DNA of 64,000 bases. Source: Pseudomonas sp. DTU12.3. GTDB lineage: Bacteria; Pseudomonadota; Gammaproteobacteria; Pseudomonadales; Pseudomonadaceae. The DNA is taken from positions 2,855,501 through 2,919,500 of the forward strand of contig NZ_CP027218.1 in the NCBI RefSeq assembly GCF_004124275.1, read 5' to 3'. This document shows, in pieces, positions 26,193 to 34,871 of the stretch (position 1 is its first letter; every line of letters begins with the position of its first letter). The translations under genes and the position numbers were made by a program. Below the pieces are notes generated by a model that saw only the letters and a list, made by a program, of their open reading frames with translations, was not told where the DNA came from and did not search any database.

Positions 26193-26310
26193 TCTGCTGA
26201 CGCCAAGAAGCATATTTTGTATGCCGATGGTCCGGGAAGTGGGGCAAATTTGGCCGGGGCAGCCAGAGAAAACTGTCTTTCCTCAGGATTACTATCATTG
26301 TCAAATTATT
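26193..26310 (+). pseudogene. Fragment of an EndoU-like CdiA-CT toxin
   Basis: One frame reads DAKKHILYADGPGSGANL and the next frame continues WPGQPEKTVFPQDYYHCQII. Joined by one frameshift, this resembles the HILYGD...GGHxWPGxPGKTxFPxxW core of bacterial EndoU-type CDI nucleases. The remainder of the domain is absent. The assignment is from motif memory and should be treated as tentative. Confidence 0.5.
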
Positions 26311-26402
26311 TTGCGGCGATAAAAGATGTGGTGGAACCATGCATATCCAAGGCGTCGCCGTTGCTGGTTCAGCCATCTGCTCAAATTCTGAGATTGTCGT
26401 GG
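26311..26402 (+). repeat. Immunity-gene fragment, second copy of 21850-21944
   Basis: Both copies share TATCCAAGGCG and GCCGTTGCTGGTTCAGCCAT with scattered differences and one block of divergence at each end. The 26404-26540 stretch after it stays open (MSWGADNRFDTEAG...) and may be the tail of yet another immunity gene. Confidence 0.7.
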
Positions 26403-26552
26403 ATGAGTTGGGGGGCTGATAATCGGTTTGATACCGAGGCGGGACTAGATGCTCAGCTAGAGGGCTTCGAAGTTGAATGGGAGAATCAACTTTGGAATGA
26501 AGGGATTAAAATCATGTCGTTGAGCTCATCCGGCGTCGACGAAAACAAAAAA

Positions 26553-26579
26553 ACGCCCCAAATTAACCGGGGCGTTTTT
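26553..26579. terminator. Bidirectional intrinsic terminator (original copy)
   Basis: ACGCCCC and GGGGCGT stem with A-run on one side and TTTTT on the other. It ends the monooxygenase gene on the minus strand and closes the CDI island on the plus strand. Confidence 0.88.
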
Positions 26580-26607
26580 CATTTATCGAACACTGAATTC
26601 CGTACGC

Positions 26608-27651
26608 TCACCGAAACGCCGGCACCACATGCTTGATAAACAGCTCCAGCGATTTCTTCTTCTCCGCATGCGGCAAGCTGTTGTCACACCAGAAGCTGAA
26701 CTCATCCACACCCAGTTCCTGGTAATACTTGATGCGCGGAATGATTTCTTCCGGCGTGCCGATCATGGCGGTCTTGTGCAGGCTTTCCAGTTCAAACTCC
26801 GGACGTCCGGCAAACTTCTCTTCCGGACTTGGGTCGAGGAAGCCGTTGACCGGCGTTGCCTTGTTGCCGAACCACGCATCGAAGGTGCGGTAGAAACGCG
26901 AGATCGCTTTGGCGCCGACTTTCCAGCCGTCAGGGTTATCAGCGGTGTGCACGTGGGTGTGGCGTAGCACCATCAGTTGCGGACGTGGCACGTCTGGATT
27001 GTTGTCCAGCGCTGTCTGGAACTTGTTTTTCAGGTCGAGGACTTCTTCGTCGCCTTTCATCAGCGGCGTGACCATGACGTTGCAGCCGTTGGCCACGGCG
27101 AAGTTGTGCGAGTCCGGGTCGCGGGCGGCGATCCACATCGGCGGATTCGGTTTTTGAATCGGCTTCGGCACGCTGGTCGAAGTGGGGAATTTCCAGATGT
27201 CGCCGTCGTGGGCGTAGTCGCCTTGCCACAGGGCGCGGACCACCGGGACCATTTCGCGCAGTGCCTGGCCGCCGGATGAGGCAGGCATGCCGCCGGCCAT
27301 GCGGTCGAATTCAACCTGATAAGCGCCACGGGCCAGGCCGACTTCCATGCGGCCGTTGCTGATGACGTCGAGCAAGGCGCATTCACCGGCGACCCGCAAC
27401 GGGTGCCAGAACGGCGCGATGATGGTGCCGGCGCCGAGGTGGATGGTCGTGGTTTTCGCCGCGAGGTAGGCCAGCAGCGGCATCGGGCTCGGCGAGATGG
27501 TGTATTCCATGGCGTGGTGTTCGCCGATCCACACGGTGCTGAAACCGCCGGCCTCGGCCATCAGGGTCAGTTCGGTCAGGTCTTCGAACAGTTGGCGGTG
27601 GCTGACGCTTTCGTCCCAGCGTTCCATGTGTACGAACAGGGAAAATTTCAT
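26608..27651 (-). CDS. Luciferase-like (LLM class) flavin-dependent monooxygenase
   Basis: 347 residues with the bacterial luciferase TIM barrel: start MKFSLFVHMERWD, WIGEHHAMEYTISPSPMPLLA (flavin and substrate face), HLGAGTIIAPFWHPLRVAGE and GRMEVGLARGAYQVEF. Such enzymes use reduced FMN from a separate reductase to oxygenate small molecules. The ATG at 27651 has GAGG 7-8 bases upstream. A flavin reductase gene lies 2.3 kb away and shares an operator-like motif, so the two probably form a two-component monooxygenase. The 3' end is duplicated at 22086-22552. The substrate is unknown; a heterocycle is plausible given the NCS1 permease nearby. Confidence 0.9.
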   Translation of the reverse strand: MKFSLFVHMERWDESVSHRQLFEDLTELTLMAEAGGFSTVWIGEHHAMEYTISPSPMPLLAYLAAKTTTIHLGAGTIIAPFWHPLRVAGECALLDVISNGRMEVGLARGAYQVEFDRMAGGMPASSGGQALREMVPVVRALWQGDYAHDGDIWKFPTSTSVPKPIQKPNPPMWIAARDPDSHNFAVANGCNVMVTPLMKGDEEVLDLKNKFQTALDNNPDVPRPQLMVLRHTHVHTADNPDGWKVGAKAISRFYRTFDAWFGNKATPVNGFLDPSPEEKFAGRPEFELESLHKTAMIGTPEEIIPRIKYYQELGVDEFSFWCDNSLPHAEKKKSLELFIKHVVPAFR

Positions 27652-27784
27652 GACGCTACCTCGGATCTTTTGTTGATGGCCGGTCGTTTGCGGGCCTGTG
27701 TCACTGGCATGAGCGCTGAACGCTCGCAAGTCTTCTCACCATTCAAGCACGCCTTCGAGACGGCTGGTCGGTTGATTGAATATT

Positions 27785-27799
27785 GGTATACCATAATAC
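27785..27799. promoter_or_regulatory. Shared operator-like motif, site 1
   Basis: GGTATACCATAATAC lies between the divergent monooxygenase (start 27651) and chemoreceptor (start 27854) genes. GGTATACC is palindromic and resembles FCD/GntR-type regulator sites. Related copies occur at 30477 and 30650. Confidence 0.65.
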
Positions 27800-27853
27800 G
27801 GAATATCCGCAAAATATTTCTGACCGACACTTCGAACAAGGAAGGCGCAGTAG

Positions 27854-29800
27854 ATGAACATCAAACAAAAATTGACCTTGGCATTCGCGGCCATCGCCAG
27901 CCTGCCGGTGCTGCTGGTAGCGGTGCTGATCATTCTCAACGTGCGCGAGGGGGCACGTGACAACTTCATCGACAGCACCGGGCGTGAGGTGCGTCAGGTC
28001 GAGAACGCCATGCAGCTGTTCTTTGAAGGCATCAGCCAGAACGTCGCGTATCTGGCTGAGCATCCGCAATTGCAGGGGACTGATGGCAGCCTCAAGCGCT
28101 ATCTGAGCAGTGATGCCGCGCAGATCCCGCTGGGGCCGCAGGATCAGCAAGTGTTCACGCTATTCGCCGGTCTGGCCAAGGCCCACCCGGCTTACACCTA
28201 TCTCTCGCTGGGGACGCAGGAGGGCGGCTATCTGTTCTGGCCGGGCGACCCGCAGCTGGCCAGTTACGATCCGCGCACGCGGCCCTGGTACCAAACCGCG
28301 ATGGCCAACCCCGGCAAGACCCTGCGCACCGATGCCTATTACTGGGCGGCGGACGACGTGGTGCTGGTGAGTACCGTGCGCAGTTTCAACAATCAGTTGG
28401 GCAGCAACGCCGGGGTTGTGAATATCGATGTGTCGCTCAAGCAACTGACCGATCTGGTCAAGCAGATCCGCCTCGGGGACAGCGGTTATCTGATGCTGAT
28501 GGAAGCCAACAACACAGTGTTGGTTGACCCGAGCGATCCGGCGCATAACTTCAAGAAACTCGACGCCTTGGGCGATGGTTACCAACAACTGGCCGAGGCT
28601 GGCAAAGGTCTTGTCGAAGTGGAGCTTGCTGGCGAGCGTTACATGGCGCTGGTCTGGCCGTCGGAAGCGCTGGGCTGGCGTTTTGTCGGTGTGGTCAAGG
28701 CCAGTGAAGTCATGGCCGGCGCCACACGTTTGACCTGGATCATCGGCGCCATCGCTGCCGTTTGCGCACTGCTGTTCGCCATGGCGGGCGCGTGGTTTGC
28801 CGGCTTGATGGTCAAGCCGATTCGCGGGGTCGCCAGTGGGCTGGAAGGGATTGCGCAGGGCGAGGGCGATCTGACGGCGCGGCTGGAGGTGCGCGGGCAG
28901 GATGAAACGGCGCAACTGGCTGGCTGGTTCAATCAGTTCCTTGAAGCGATTCGCACGTTGATTCAGCGTATCGGTCAGGCGGCCGGGCAGATTCACAGCA
29001 GCTCCGGAAGCGCCACCGAGGTCTCGGCGGAAATGGCGGAAGTGGCCTCACGGCAGCGCGAGGCGGTGGACATGGTCTCGACGGCGTTTCATGAAATGGT
29101 CGCCACCTCCAACGAAGTTGCGCGTTCGTGCAGCCAGGCCGCGGACTCGGCTGATAACGGCCAGCGTCAGGCCCACACCGGGCAGCAGCAGATCGATGCG
29201 GCGGTGAGCAATGTCGGGCGCTTGAGTCAGGAGATCGGCCACAGCGCCGAATCGATGCAGCAACTGGAGCAGGACAGCACCGACATCCAGTCGATTCTCG
29301 GCACCATCCGCTCGATTGCCGAGCAGACCAATCTGCTCGCGCTGAATGCGGCAATTGAAGCGGCGCGGGCGGGAGAGCAGGGCCGTGGTTTTGCCGTGGT
29401 TGCCGATGAAGTGCGCGCGCTGGCCAAGCGCACGGCGGATTCCACCGGCGAGATCGACGCCTTGCTCGGCAACCTCGCGCGACGCACGCATCAGATGGGC
29501 AAGCAGATGCATGCGAGCCTCGAGGTGTCGCAGGAGACTGTGGTGTCGATCAATGAGGCGCGGGCGAGTTTCGAGTTGATCCGCGAATCGGTGGACGTGA
29601 TCCGCGACATGAACACGCAGATCGCCACGGCGGCGGAAGAACAGCATCAAGTGGCCGAGGACATCAATCGGCACATCAGCCAGATTCATGGCGATGCGCA
29701 GTTGGTGGCGAGCCTGGCGGATTCGACGCGCAAGGACGCGCAGAATCTGACGGCGTTGTCACAGACGTTGAATCAACTGGTAAGCCGGTTCCGCACCTGA
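27854..29800 (+). CDS. Methyl-accepting chemotaxis protein with dCache sensor
   Basis: 648 residues. One N-terminal membrane helix ([14 protein letters not shown]), a periplasmic double-Cache domain (about 35-275) with the ligand-pocket pattern RTRPWYQTA followed by [11 protein letters not shown], a second membrane helix (about 285-315), a HAMP (from [16 protein letters not shown]) and a full signalling domain with the hairpin tip [20 protein letters not shown]. It is divergent from the flavin monooxygenase and shares the operator-like site with the permease and reductase, so it probably senses the compound that this group consumes. Confidence 0.92.
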   Translation: MNIKQKLTLAFAAIASLPVLLVAVLIILNVREGARDNFIDSTGREVRQVENAMQLFFEGISQNVAYLAEHPQLQGTDGSLKRYLSSDAAQIPLGPQDQQVFTLFAGLAKAHPAYTYLSLGTQEGGYLFWPGDPQLASYDPRTRPWYQTAMANPGKTLRTDAYYWAADDVVLVSTVRSFNNQLGSNAGVVNIDVSLKQLTDLVKQIRLGDSGYLMLMEANNTVLVDPSDPAHNFKKLDALGDGYQQLAEAGKGLVEVELAGERYMALVWPSEALGWRFVGVVKASEVMAGATRLTWIIGAIAAVCALLFAMAGAWFAGLMVKPIRGVASGLEGIAQGEGDLTARLEVRGQDETAQLAGWFNQFLEAIRTLIQRIGQAAGQIHSSSGSATEVSAEMAEVASRQREAVDMVSTAFHEMVATSNEVARSCSQAADSADNGQRQAHTGQQQIDAAVSNVGRLSQEIGHSAESMQQLEQDSTDIQSILGTIRSIAEQTNLLALNAAIEAARAGEQGRGFAVVADEVRALAKRTADSTGEIDALLGNLARRTHQMGKQMHASLEVSQETVVSINEARASFELIRESVDVIRDMNTQIATAAEEQHQVAEDINRHISQIHGDAQLVASLADSTRKDAQNLTALSQTLNQLVSRFRT

Positions 29801-29827
29801 TTTCGCCCGCACAAACACCCTAAAATC

Positions 29828-29919
29828 TGTGGGAGAGAGCCTGCTCGCGAAAGCGGTGTGTCATTCAACCCATCGTTGTCTGACACACCCTCTTCGCGAG
29901 CAGGCTCGCTCCCACAGGG
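29828..29919. repeat. REP pair, GTGGGAGC type
   Basis: CTGTGGGAGAGAGCCTGCTC and the inverse arm GAGCAGGCTCGCTCCCACAG surround a centre with a second inverted element (GGTGTGTCA / TGACACACC). It fills the gap between the chemoreceptor and flavin reductase genes. Confidence 0.95.
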
Positions 29920-29939
29920 TTACGTGTTGTTTTGGGGAA

Positions 29940-30425
29940 TCAAGCAACGGCAGGCAGCGCACCCATCTTGCCGTGGCAATACACCAGCGGTCCGGCAACC
30001 TGCTCAGGCACGATCAGGTTTCTCACCGCGCCGACCATGATCGCGTGGTCGCCCCCTTCGTATTCGCGCCACAACTCGCACTCGATCACCGCCGTCGCAT
30101 TGGCCAGGATCGGGTTGCCCAACTCGCTCAACGTCCACTCGATGCCCTGCGCCTTGTCCTTGCCTTTGCGCGCGAAGGCATAGGCTTCGCTTTGCTGTCC
30201 GCCGGACAAAACGTGAATGGCAAAGCGCTTGTTCTTGATCAGCACTGGATAGGAATCGGAGCTGTAGTTGGGGCAGAACAGCACCAGCGCCGGGTCCATC
30301 GACAGCGAACTGAACGCGCTGGCGGTCAGGCCGACGATCTGGCCGTCGTCATCCAGCGTGGTGATAACGGTGACGCCGGACGGGAACGAGCCCATGACTT
30401 GTTTATAGATGGCAGCATCGATCAT
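29940..30425 (-). CDS. Flavin reductase family protein
   Basis: 161 residues with the FMN-binding split-barrel fold of HpaC/RutF-type reductases: YKQVMGSFPSGVTVITT, GLTASAFSSLSMDPALVLFC, FAIHVLSGGQ and GDHAIMVGAVRNL. These reduce FMN or FAD with NAD(P)H and hand it to a monooxygenase. A copy of the operator-like motif is 52 bases upstream. The likely partner is the LLM monooxygenase at 26608-27651. Confidence 0.92.
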   Translation of the reverse strand: MIDAAIYKQVMGSFPSGVTVITTLDDDGQIVGLTASAFSSLSMDPALVLFCPNYSSDSYPVLIKNKRFAIHVLSGGQQSEAYAFARKGKDKAQGIEWTLSELGNPILANATAVIECELWREYEGGDHAIMVGAVRNLIVPEQVAGPLVYCHGKMGALPAVA

Positions 30426-30476
30426 TGGGTGGTCCTCGGGTGTTATGACTCGATTTTATGTGTTTGTAGGTCTGAT

Positions 30477-30491
30477 GGTATACCGTAATAC
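30477..30491. promoter_or_regulatory. Shared operator-like motif, site 2
   Basis: GGTATACCGTAATAC differs from site 1 at one base. It lies 52 bases upstream of the flavin reductase start codon. Confidence 0.65.
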
Positions 30492-30649
30492 ATTCTTTGC
30501 AAGAGATTTACAGTTGAGCCGATAAACGTGCTGCTTTCGTCGGAAAGTCAATGTTTACGGGGCTTTTGCCTAGTCAAAGGAGAGCGTGATCAGCGAGGAT
30601 AGCGGATCAGATGGCGTGTAAACTGCCGGATCAGTCTTGTGCAAAGTCT

Positions 30650-30664
30650 GGAATACCATAATAT
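30650..30664. promoter_or_regulatory. Shared operator-like motif, site 3
   Basis: GGAATACCATAATAT matches site 1 at 13 of 15 positions and lies 79 bases before the NCS1 permease start. The extended ACCATAATATGGT is itself an imperfect palindrome. Confidence 0.55.
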
Positions 30665-30742
30665 GGTTCGCATCTGAGGGGCGGCCAGAGAGTCCCCCCG
30701 GTTTGGCTTCATACAACGATAAGAACAGACAAACTCGAGTTC

Positions 30743-32155
30743 ATGCATATGTCCCAGATGTCCCGGCAAGATCCGTTGATCGAGAATCACACGGTCGATT
30801 ACGTCCCACTCGCGGAACGCCACGGGAAGGCCCGCGACCTTTTCACCCTTTGGTTCAGCACCAACATTGCGCCACTGCCCATCGTCACCGGCGCCATGGT
30901 GGTTCAGGTGTTCCATCTCGATTTGCTCTGGGGCCTGCTGGCGATTGCGCTGGGGCACATGATCGGCGGGGTGGTGATTGCGCTGGCATCGGCACAAGGC
31001 CCGCGCATGGGCATTCCGCAGATGGTCCAGAGTCGCGGTCAGTTCGGTCGTTATGGTGCACTGTTGATCGTGTTTTTCGCGGCGATCATTTACATCGGCT
31101 TCTTCATTTCCAACATTGTCCTCGCGGGGAAATCCATCGTCGGCATTGCGCCGTCGGTGCCGGCGCCGTTGAGCATTCTGATCGGCGCATTGGCCGCCAC
31201 GGCCATCGGCGTGATCGGCTACAACTTCATTCACACGCTGAACCGCATTGGCACCTCGGTGATGGGCAGCGCGTTGCTCGCCGGTTTCATCTACATCTTC
31301 GCCCATGACTTGCCGGCGGACTTCTTCACCCGTGGCAGTTTCAACCTGTCCGGCTGGCTGGCGACAGTGTCGCTGGGGATCATCTGGCAGATCAGTTTCT
31401 CGCCGTACGTCTCTGACTATTCGCGTTATCTGCCAGCCGACATCGGCATCGCCAAGCCGTTCTGGACGACCTATCTGGGCGCGACGCTGGGCACGATTCT
31501 GTCATTCAGCTTCGGCGCTGTTGCGGTGCTGGCGACGCCGGAAGGCACCGAAGCGATGGTTGCGGTCAAGCAGTCCACCGGATGGCTGGGGCCGATTCTG
31601 ATGGTGTTGTTTCTGCTCAATATCATCAGCCACAACGCGTTGAATCTGTATGGTGCGGTGCTGTCGATCATCACCTCGATCCAGACATTCGCCAGCCAAT
31701 GGACGCCGAACATCAAGGTGCGCGTGATGTTGTCGAGCGTGGTGCTGGCGGGCTGCTGCGTGGTGGCGCTCGGCGCCTCGGCGGACTTCATTTCCGAGTT
31801 CATCGGTTTGATTCTGGCGCTGTTGCTGGTGCTGGTGCCGTGGGCCTCGATCAACCTGATCGACTTCTACCTGATCAAGCGTGGCAACTACGACATCACC
31901 TCGATCTTCCGGGCTGACGGCGGGGTTTACGGGCGCTTCAATCTGCACGCGATCATTGCCTACTTCATCGGCATTATCGTGCAGCTACCATTCGCCAATA
32001 CGTCGCTGTATGTCGGGCCTTACGCTAATCTGGTCGACGGCGCGGATCTGTCGTGGCTGGTGGGTCTGGTCGTCACCGTTCCGCTGTATTACTGCCTGGC
32101 GACACGCGGCCAGGTCCAGCAGAGCAGGGCGGCGAAACTGGAGTACGCAGACTGA
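30743..32155 (+). CDS. NCS1-family nucleobase/hydantoin-type permease
   Basis: 470 residues with about twelve membrane helices. NCS1 features include GHMIGGVVIALASAQGPRMGIPQMVQSRGQFG (positions about 72-103, cited as the conserved helix 1-2 and 3 region) and SPYVSDYSRYLP. The family imports cytosine, purines, hydantoins, allantoin or thiamine-like compounds by cation symport. A second ATG two codons in is an equally good start. Shared operator motifs link it to the flavin monooxygenase, reductase and chemoreceptor, which points to one substrate that is sensed, imported and oxidised. Confidence 0.9.
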   Translation: MHMSQMSRQDPLIENHTVDYVPLAERHGKARDLFTLWFSTNIAPLPIVTGAMVVQVFHLDLLWGLLAIALGHMIGGVVIALASAQGPRMGIPQMVQSRGQFGRYGALLIVFFAAIIYIGFFISNIVLAGKSIVGIAPSVPAPLSILIGALAATAIGVIGYNFIHTLNRIGTSVMGSALLAGFIYIFAHDLPADFFTRGSFNLSGWLATVSLGIIWQISFSPYVSDYSRYLPADIGIAKPFWTTYLGATLGTILSFSFGAVAVLATPEGTEAMVAVKQSTGWLGPILMVLFLLNIISHNALNLYGAVLSIITSIQTFASQWTPNIKVRVMLSSVVLAGCCVVALGASADFISEFIGLILALLLVLVPWASINLIDFYLIKRGNYDITSIFRADGGVYGRFNLHAIIAYFIGIIVQLPFANTSLYVGPYANLVDGADLSWLVGLVVTVPLYYCLATRGQVQQSRAAKLEYAD

Positions 32156-32173
32156 GTCATCCCGCAGCTAAAA

Positions 32174-32296
32174 CTGTGGCGAGGGGATTTATCCCCGTTC
32201 GGCTGCGCAGCAGTCGTGAAATCAGCGAATGCGTTTCTCCCCTGGGTTGAAGGGGGCCGCTTCGCAGCCCAACGGGGATAAATCCCCTCGCCACAA
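32174..32296. repeat. REP pair, GTGGCGAGGGG type
   Basis: CTGTGGCGAGGGGATTTATC and its inverse arm GATAAATCCCCTCGCCACA flank a 85-base centre with further partial symmetry. It lies in the 359-base gap before the polyamine-binding gene; the rest of the gap (32297-32514) shows nothing clear. Confidence 0.9.
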
Positions 32297-32514
32297 GTGA
32301 TCTGCGGGATGCTCACGCATCCCGGTGGTCATTCATATTGGCCATATCGATCCCCTTTTGGCCCATTCCCCACTGTGATCCGTCTACGCTGTCGGCAAGA
32401 ATCAAAACCACAACTAGACGCTGGATCTTTTTTGCCCTCGGCTACCCTTGCAGCCGCTGCCGTGTACAGAACATAAAAACCATCGAACTCACGCCGCATT
32501 CTGGGGAAACAACC

Positions 32515-33615
32515 ATGGTCACGATGAAACGCATTCTGGGCGCCACCGTGTGTGGGCTGACGCTGCTGGCCAGCGCTGTCCAGGCCGAGCAACGCGAACT
32601 GCGCGTGTACAACTGGGCGGATTATATCCTGCCGGCCGTGCCCAAGGATTTCGCTGCGAAAAGCGGCATCAAAGTGACCTGGGACACCTTCGACACCAAC
32701 GAATCCCTCGAAGCCAAATTGCTGACCGGCAACTCTGGATACGACCTCGTGGTGCCGTCGAACCAGTTCCTCGAAACGCAGATCAAGGCCGGCGTGTTCC
32801 AGAAACTCGACAAGTCCAAGCTGCCGAATTGGAGCCACCAGGATCCGGAGTTGTTGAAACTGCTGGGCAAGAACGATCCGGGCAACCAGTATGGCGTGCC
32901 TTACATGGTCGGCACCGTGCTGATCGGCTTCAACCCGGCCAAGGTCAAGGCGGCATTGGGCGATAACGCGCCGGTGGACAGCTGGGATCTGGTGTTCAAG
33001 CCGCAGAACATGGAAAAGCTCAAATCCTGCGGTGTAGCGATGCTCGATTCACCGACGGAAATCCTCCCGCTGGCCCTGCATTACCTCGGCCTCGACCCAA
33101 ACAGCCAAAACCCCGCCGATTACGAAAAAGCCAAGGAGTTGATGCTCAAGGTTCGTCCTTACGTGACCTACTTCAACTCGGCCAAATACATGACCGATAT
33201 CGCCAATGGCGACATCTGCGTGGCCATCGGTTACTCCGGCAGTTTCTATCAGTTCGGCAACCGCGCCAAAGAGGCGAAAAATGGTGTGGTCGTCGACTGG
33301 CGCTTGCCGAAGGAGGGCGCGCCGATCTGGTTCGACACCTTCGCGATTCCGAAGAGCGCGAAGAACGTCGAAGAGGCCCACGAATTCCTCAACACCCTGC
33401 TTGATCCAAAAGTCATCGCGCCGATCAGTGACTTCCTCGGATACCCGAATGCGAACAAGGATTCGATCCCGCTGATCAACAAAGAGATCACCGACAACCC
33501 GAACCTGACACCGACTCCCGAAGCGCTGAAAAACCTCTACGTCGTCCAGCCATTGCCGCAGAAACTCGAACGCGTACGCACCCGCGTCTGGACCAGCATC
33601 AAATCCGATAAATAA
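32515..33615 (+). CDS. Polyamine (putrescine/spermidine) ABC substrate-binding protein, orphan
   Basis: 366 residues. A signal peptide (ILGATVCGLTLLASAVQA) is followed by the PotF/SpuD signature LRVYNWADYILP, then SNQFLETQI, YMVGTVLIGFNP, VAMLDSPTEILPLAL and CVAIGYSGSFYQF. These line the polyamine pocket in PotF-type proteins. The ATG at 32515 has GGGGA about 8 bases upstream; the frame is open further left but without a start that gives a signal peptide. No ATPase or permease gene adjoins it, so it must use a transporter encoded elsewhere, or act as a sensor. Confidence 0.9.
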   Translation: MVTMKRILGATVCGLTLLASAVQAEQRELRVYNWADYILPAVPKDFAAKSGIKVTWDTFDTNESLEAKLLTGNSGYDLVVPSNQFLETQIKAGVFQKLDKSKLPNWSHQDPELLKLLGKNDPGNQYGVPYMVGTVLIGFNPAKVKAALGDNAPVDSWDLVFKPQNMEKLKSCGVAMLDSPTEILPLALHYLGLDPNSQNPADYEKAKELMLKVRPYVTYFNSAKYMTDIANGDICVAIGYSGSFYQFGNRAKEAKNGVVVDWRLPKEGAPIWFDTFAIPKSAKNVEEAHEFLNTLLDPKVIAPISDFLGYPNANKDSIPLINKEITDNPNLTPTPEALKNLYVVQPLPQKLERVRTRVWTSIKSDK

Positions 33616-33635
33616 CCTTCGTCCAGACGAAATCC

Positions 33636-33726
33636 CCCTGTAGGAGCTGACGCAGGCTGCGATCTTTTGATCTTGTTTTTAAAAATCAAAGTCAAAAGAT
33701 CGCAGCCTGCGGCAGCTCCTACAGGG
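33636..33726. repeat. REP pair, GTAGGAGC type, supplies the terC stop
   Basis: The arms CCCTGTAGGAGCTGACGCAG and the inverse CTGCGGCAGCTCCTACAGGG flank an AT-rich centre. The TAG of the convergent TerC gene lies inside the GTAGGAGC arm. Confidence 0.93.
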
Positions 33727-34696
33727 AGTGCGTGCGGTTCTCTTTGCGGGAGATGAGCAGGCTCAGCAGGACCGAGCCGAGAATCACCCCTCCCACCACC
33801 GCCAGCGACCACTCCACCGGCATGTGCAGCCACGGCATCAACACCATCTTGCCGCCGATAAACACCAGCACAATCGCCAGCCCATACTTGAGCAAATGAA
33901 AGCGGTCAGCCATGTCCGCCAGCAGGAAGTACAGCGCGCGTAAGCCCATGATCGCGAAGATATTCGAAGTGAAGACAATGAACGGATCGGTGGTGACGGC
34001 GAAGATCGCCGGGATGCTGTCGACCGCGAACATCAGGTCGCTGGCCTCGATCAGCACCAGCACCAGAAACATCGGCGTCGCCCAGCGCACGCCGTTTTGC
34101 AGGACGAAGAACCGCTCGCCATGAAAACCGCTGGTGATGCGCAAATGCCCACGCACCCAGCGCAGCAACGGATTCTTATCCAGATCCGGTTGCTGCTCGG
34201 CGAACACCAGCATCTTGATCCCGGTGACGATCAGGAACACACCGAACGCGTACAGCAGCCATTCGAACTGCGAGACCAGCCACACACCGGCAAAGATCAT
34301 CACCGCGCGCATCACGATCGCCCCGAGCACACCGTACAGCAGCACCCGGCGCTGCAACTCCGGGGGCACGGCGAAGTAGCTGAAGATCATCACAAAGACG
34401 AACATGTTATCGATCGACAGCGATTGTTCGATCAGATAACCGGTGAGGAATTCGAGGGTTTTCTGTCGGGCGATTTCGCCGCCAAAGCTGCCGTTCAGAT
34501 ACCACCAGAGCAGGCCGGCAAAGCTCAGCGCCAGCAGGCACCAGGCAATGACCCAAGACAACGCTTCGCGCACTGACACGCGGTGCGCCTTGCGTCCGCC
34601 GAAGACAAACAGGTCCAATGCCAGCATGGCAAGAACGAAAACGATGAAGGCGCCCCACATCCACGGTTCGCCGATATTGATGTTCGTGGCTGGCAT
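33719..34696 (-). CDS. TerC-family integral membrane protein (Alx-like)
   Basis: 325 residues and about nine membrane helices. The two acidic family motifs are SLSIDNMFVFVMIFSYF and LVLIEASDLMFAVDSIPAIFA, both intact. Members near this length include E. coli Alx, which is linked to manganese export and alkaline pH. I could not find a yybP-ykoY element in its leader (34697-34871), unlike mntP. The stop codon is provided by the adjacent REP, so the last few codons may be recent. Confidence 0.9.
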   Translation of the reverse strand: MPATNINIGEPWMWGAFIVFVLAMLALDLFVFGGRKAHRVSVREALSWVIAWCLLALSFAGLLWWYLNGSFGGEIARQKTLEFLTGYLIEQSLSIDNMFVFVMIFSYFAVPPELQRRVLLYGVLGAIVMRAVMIFAGVWLVSQFEWLLYAFGVFLIVTGIKMLVFAEQQPDLDKNPLLRWVRGHLRITSGFHGERFFVLQNGVRWATPMFLVLVLIEASDLMFAVDSIPAIFAVTTDPFIVFTSNIFAIMGLRALYFLLADMADRFHLLKYGLAIVLVFIGGKMVLMPWLHMPVEWSLAVVGGVILGSVLLSLLISRKENRTHSL

Positions 34697-34871
34697 GTCA
34701 CGCTCCCGGTCTTATTGGTTTAGAGTCAGACGAGGTCATGCTAGCGACGACGCTGCGGCAAAGAAAAATCGTTTATTTCTGCGCAACAGTTCGTTAAAAA
34801 CGAAGTGTCGGGTGCGCGGCGGCGATTAGATCCTTTCTCGAACCTCTTTTTTTGGAGCGACTATTTCAGCG

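Noticed and set aside
34697..34871. yybP-ykoY riboswitch ahead of the TerC gene
   Set aside because: The GGGGAGTAG and GGTGAGACC loops found before mntP are not present.
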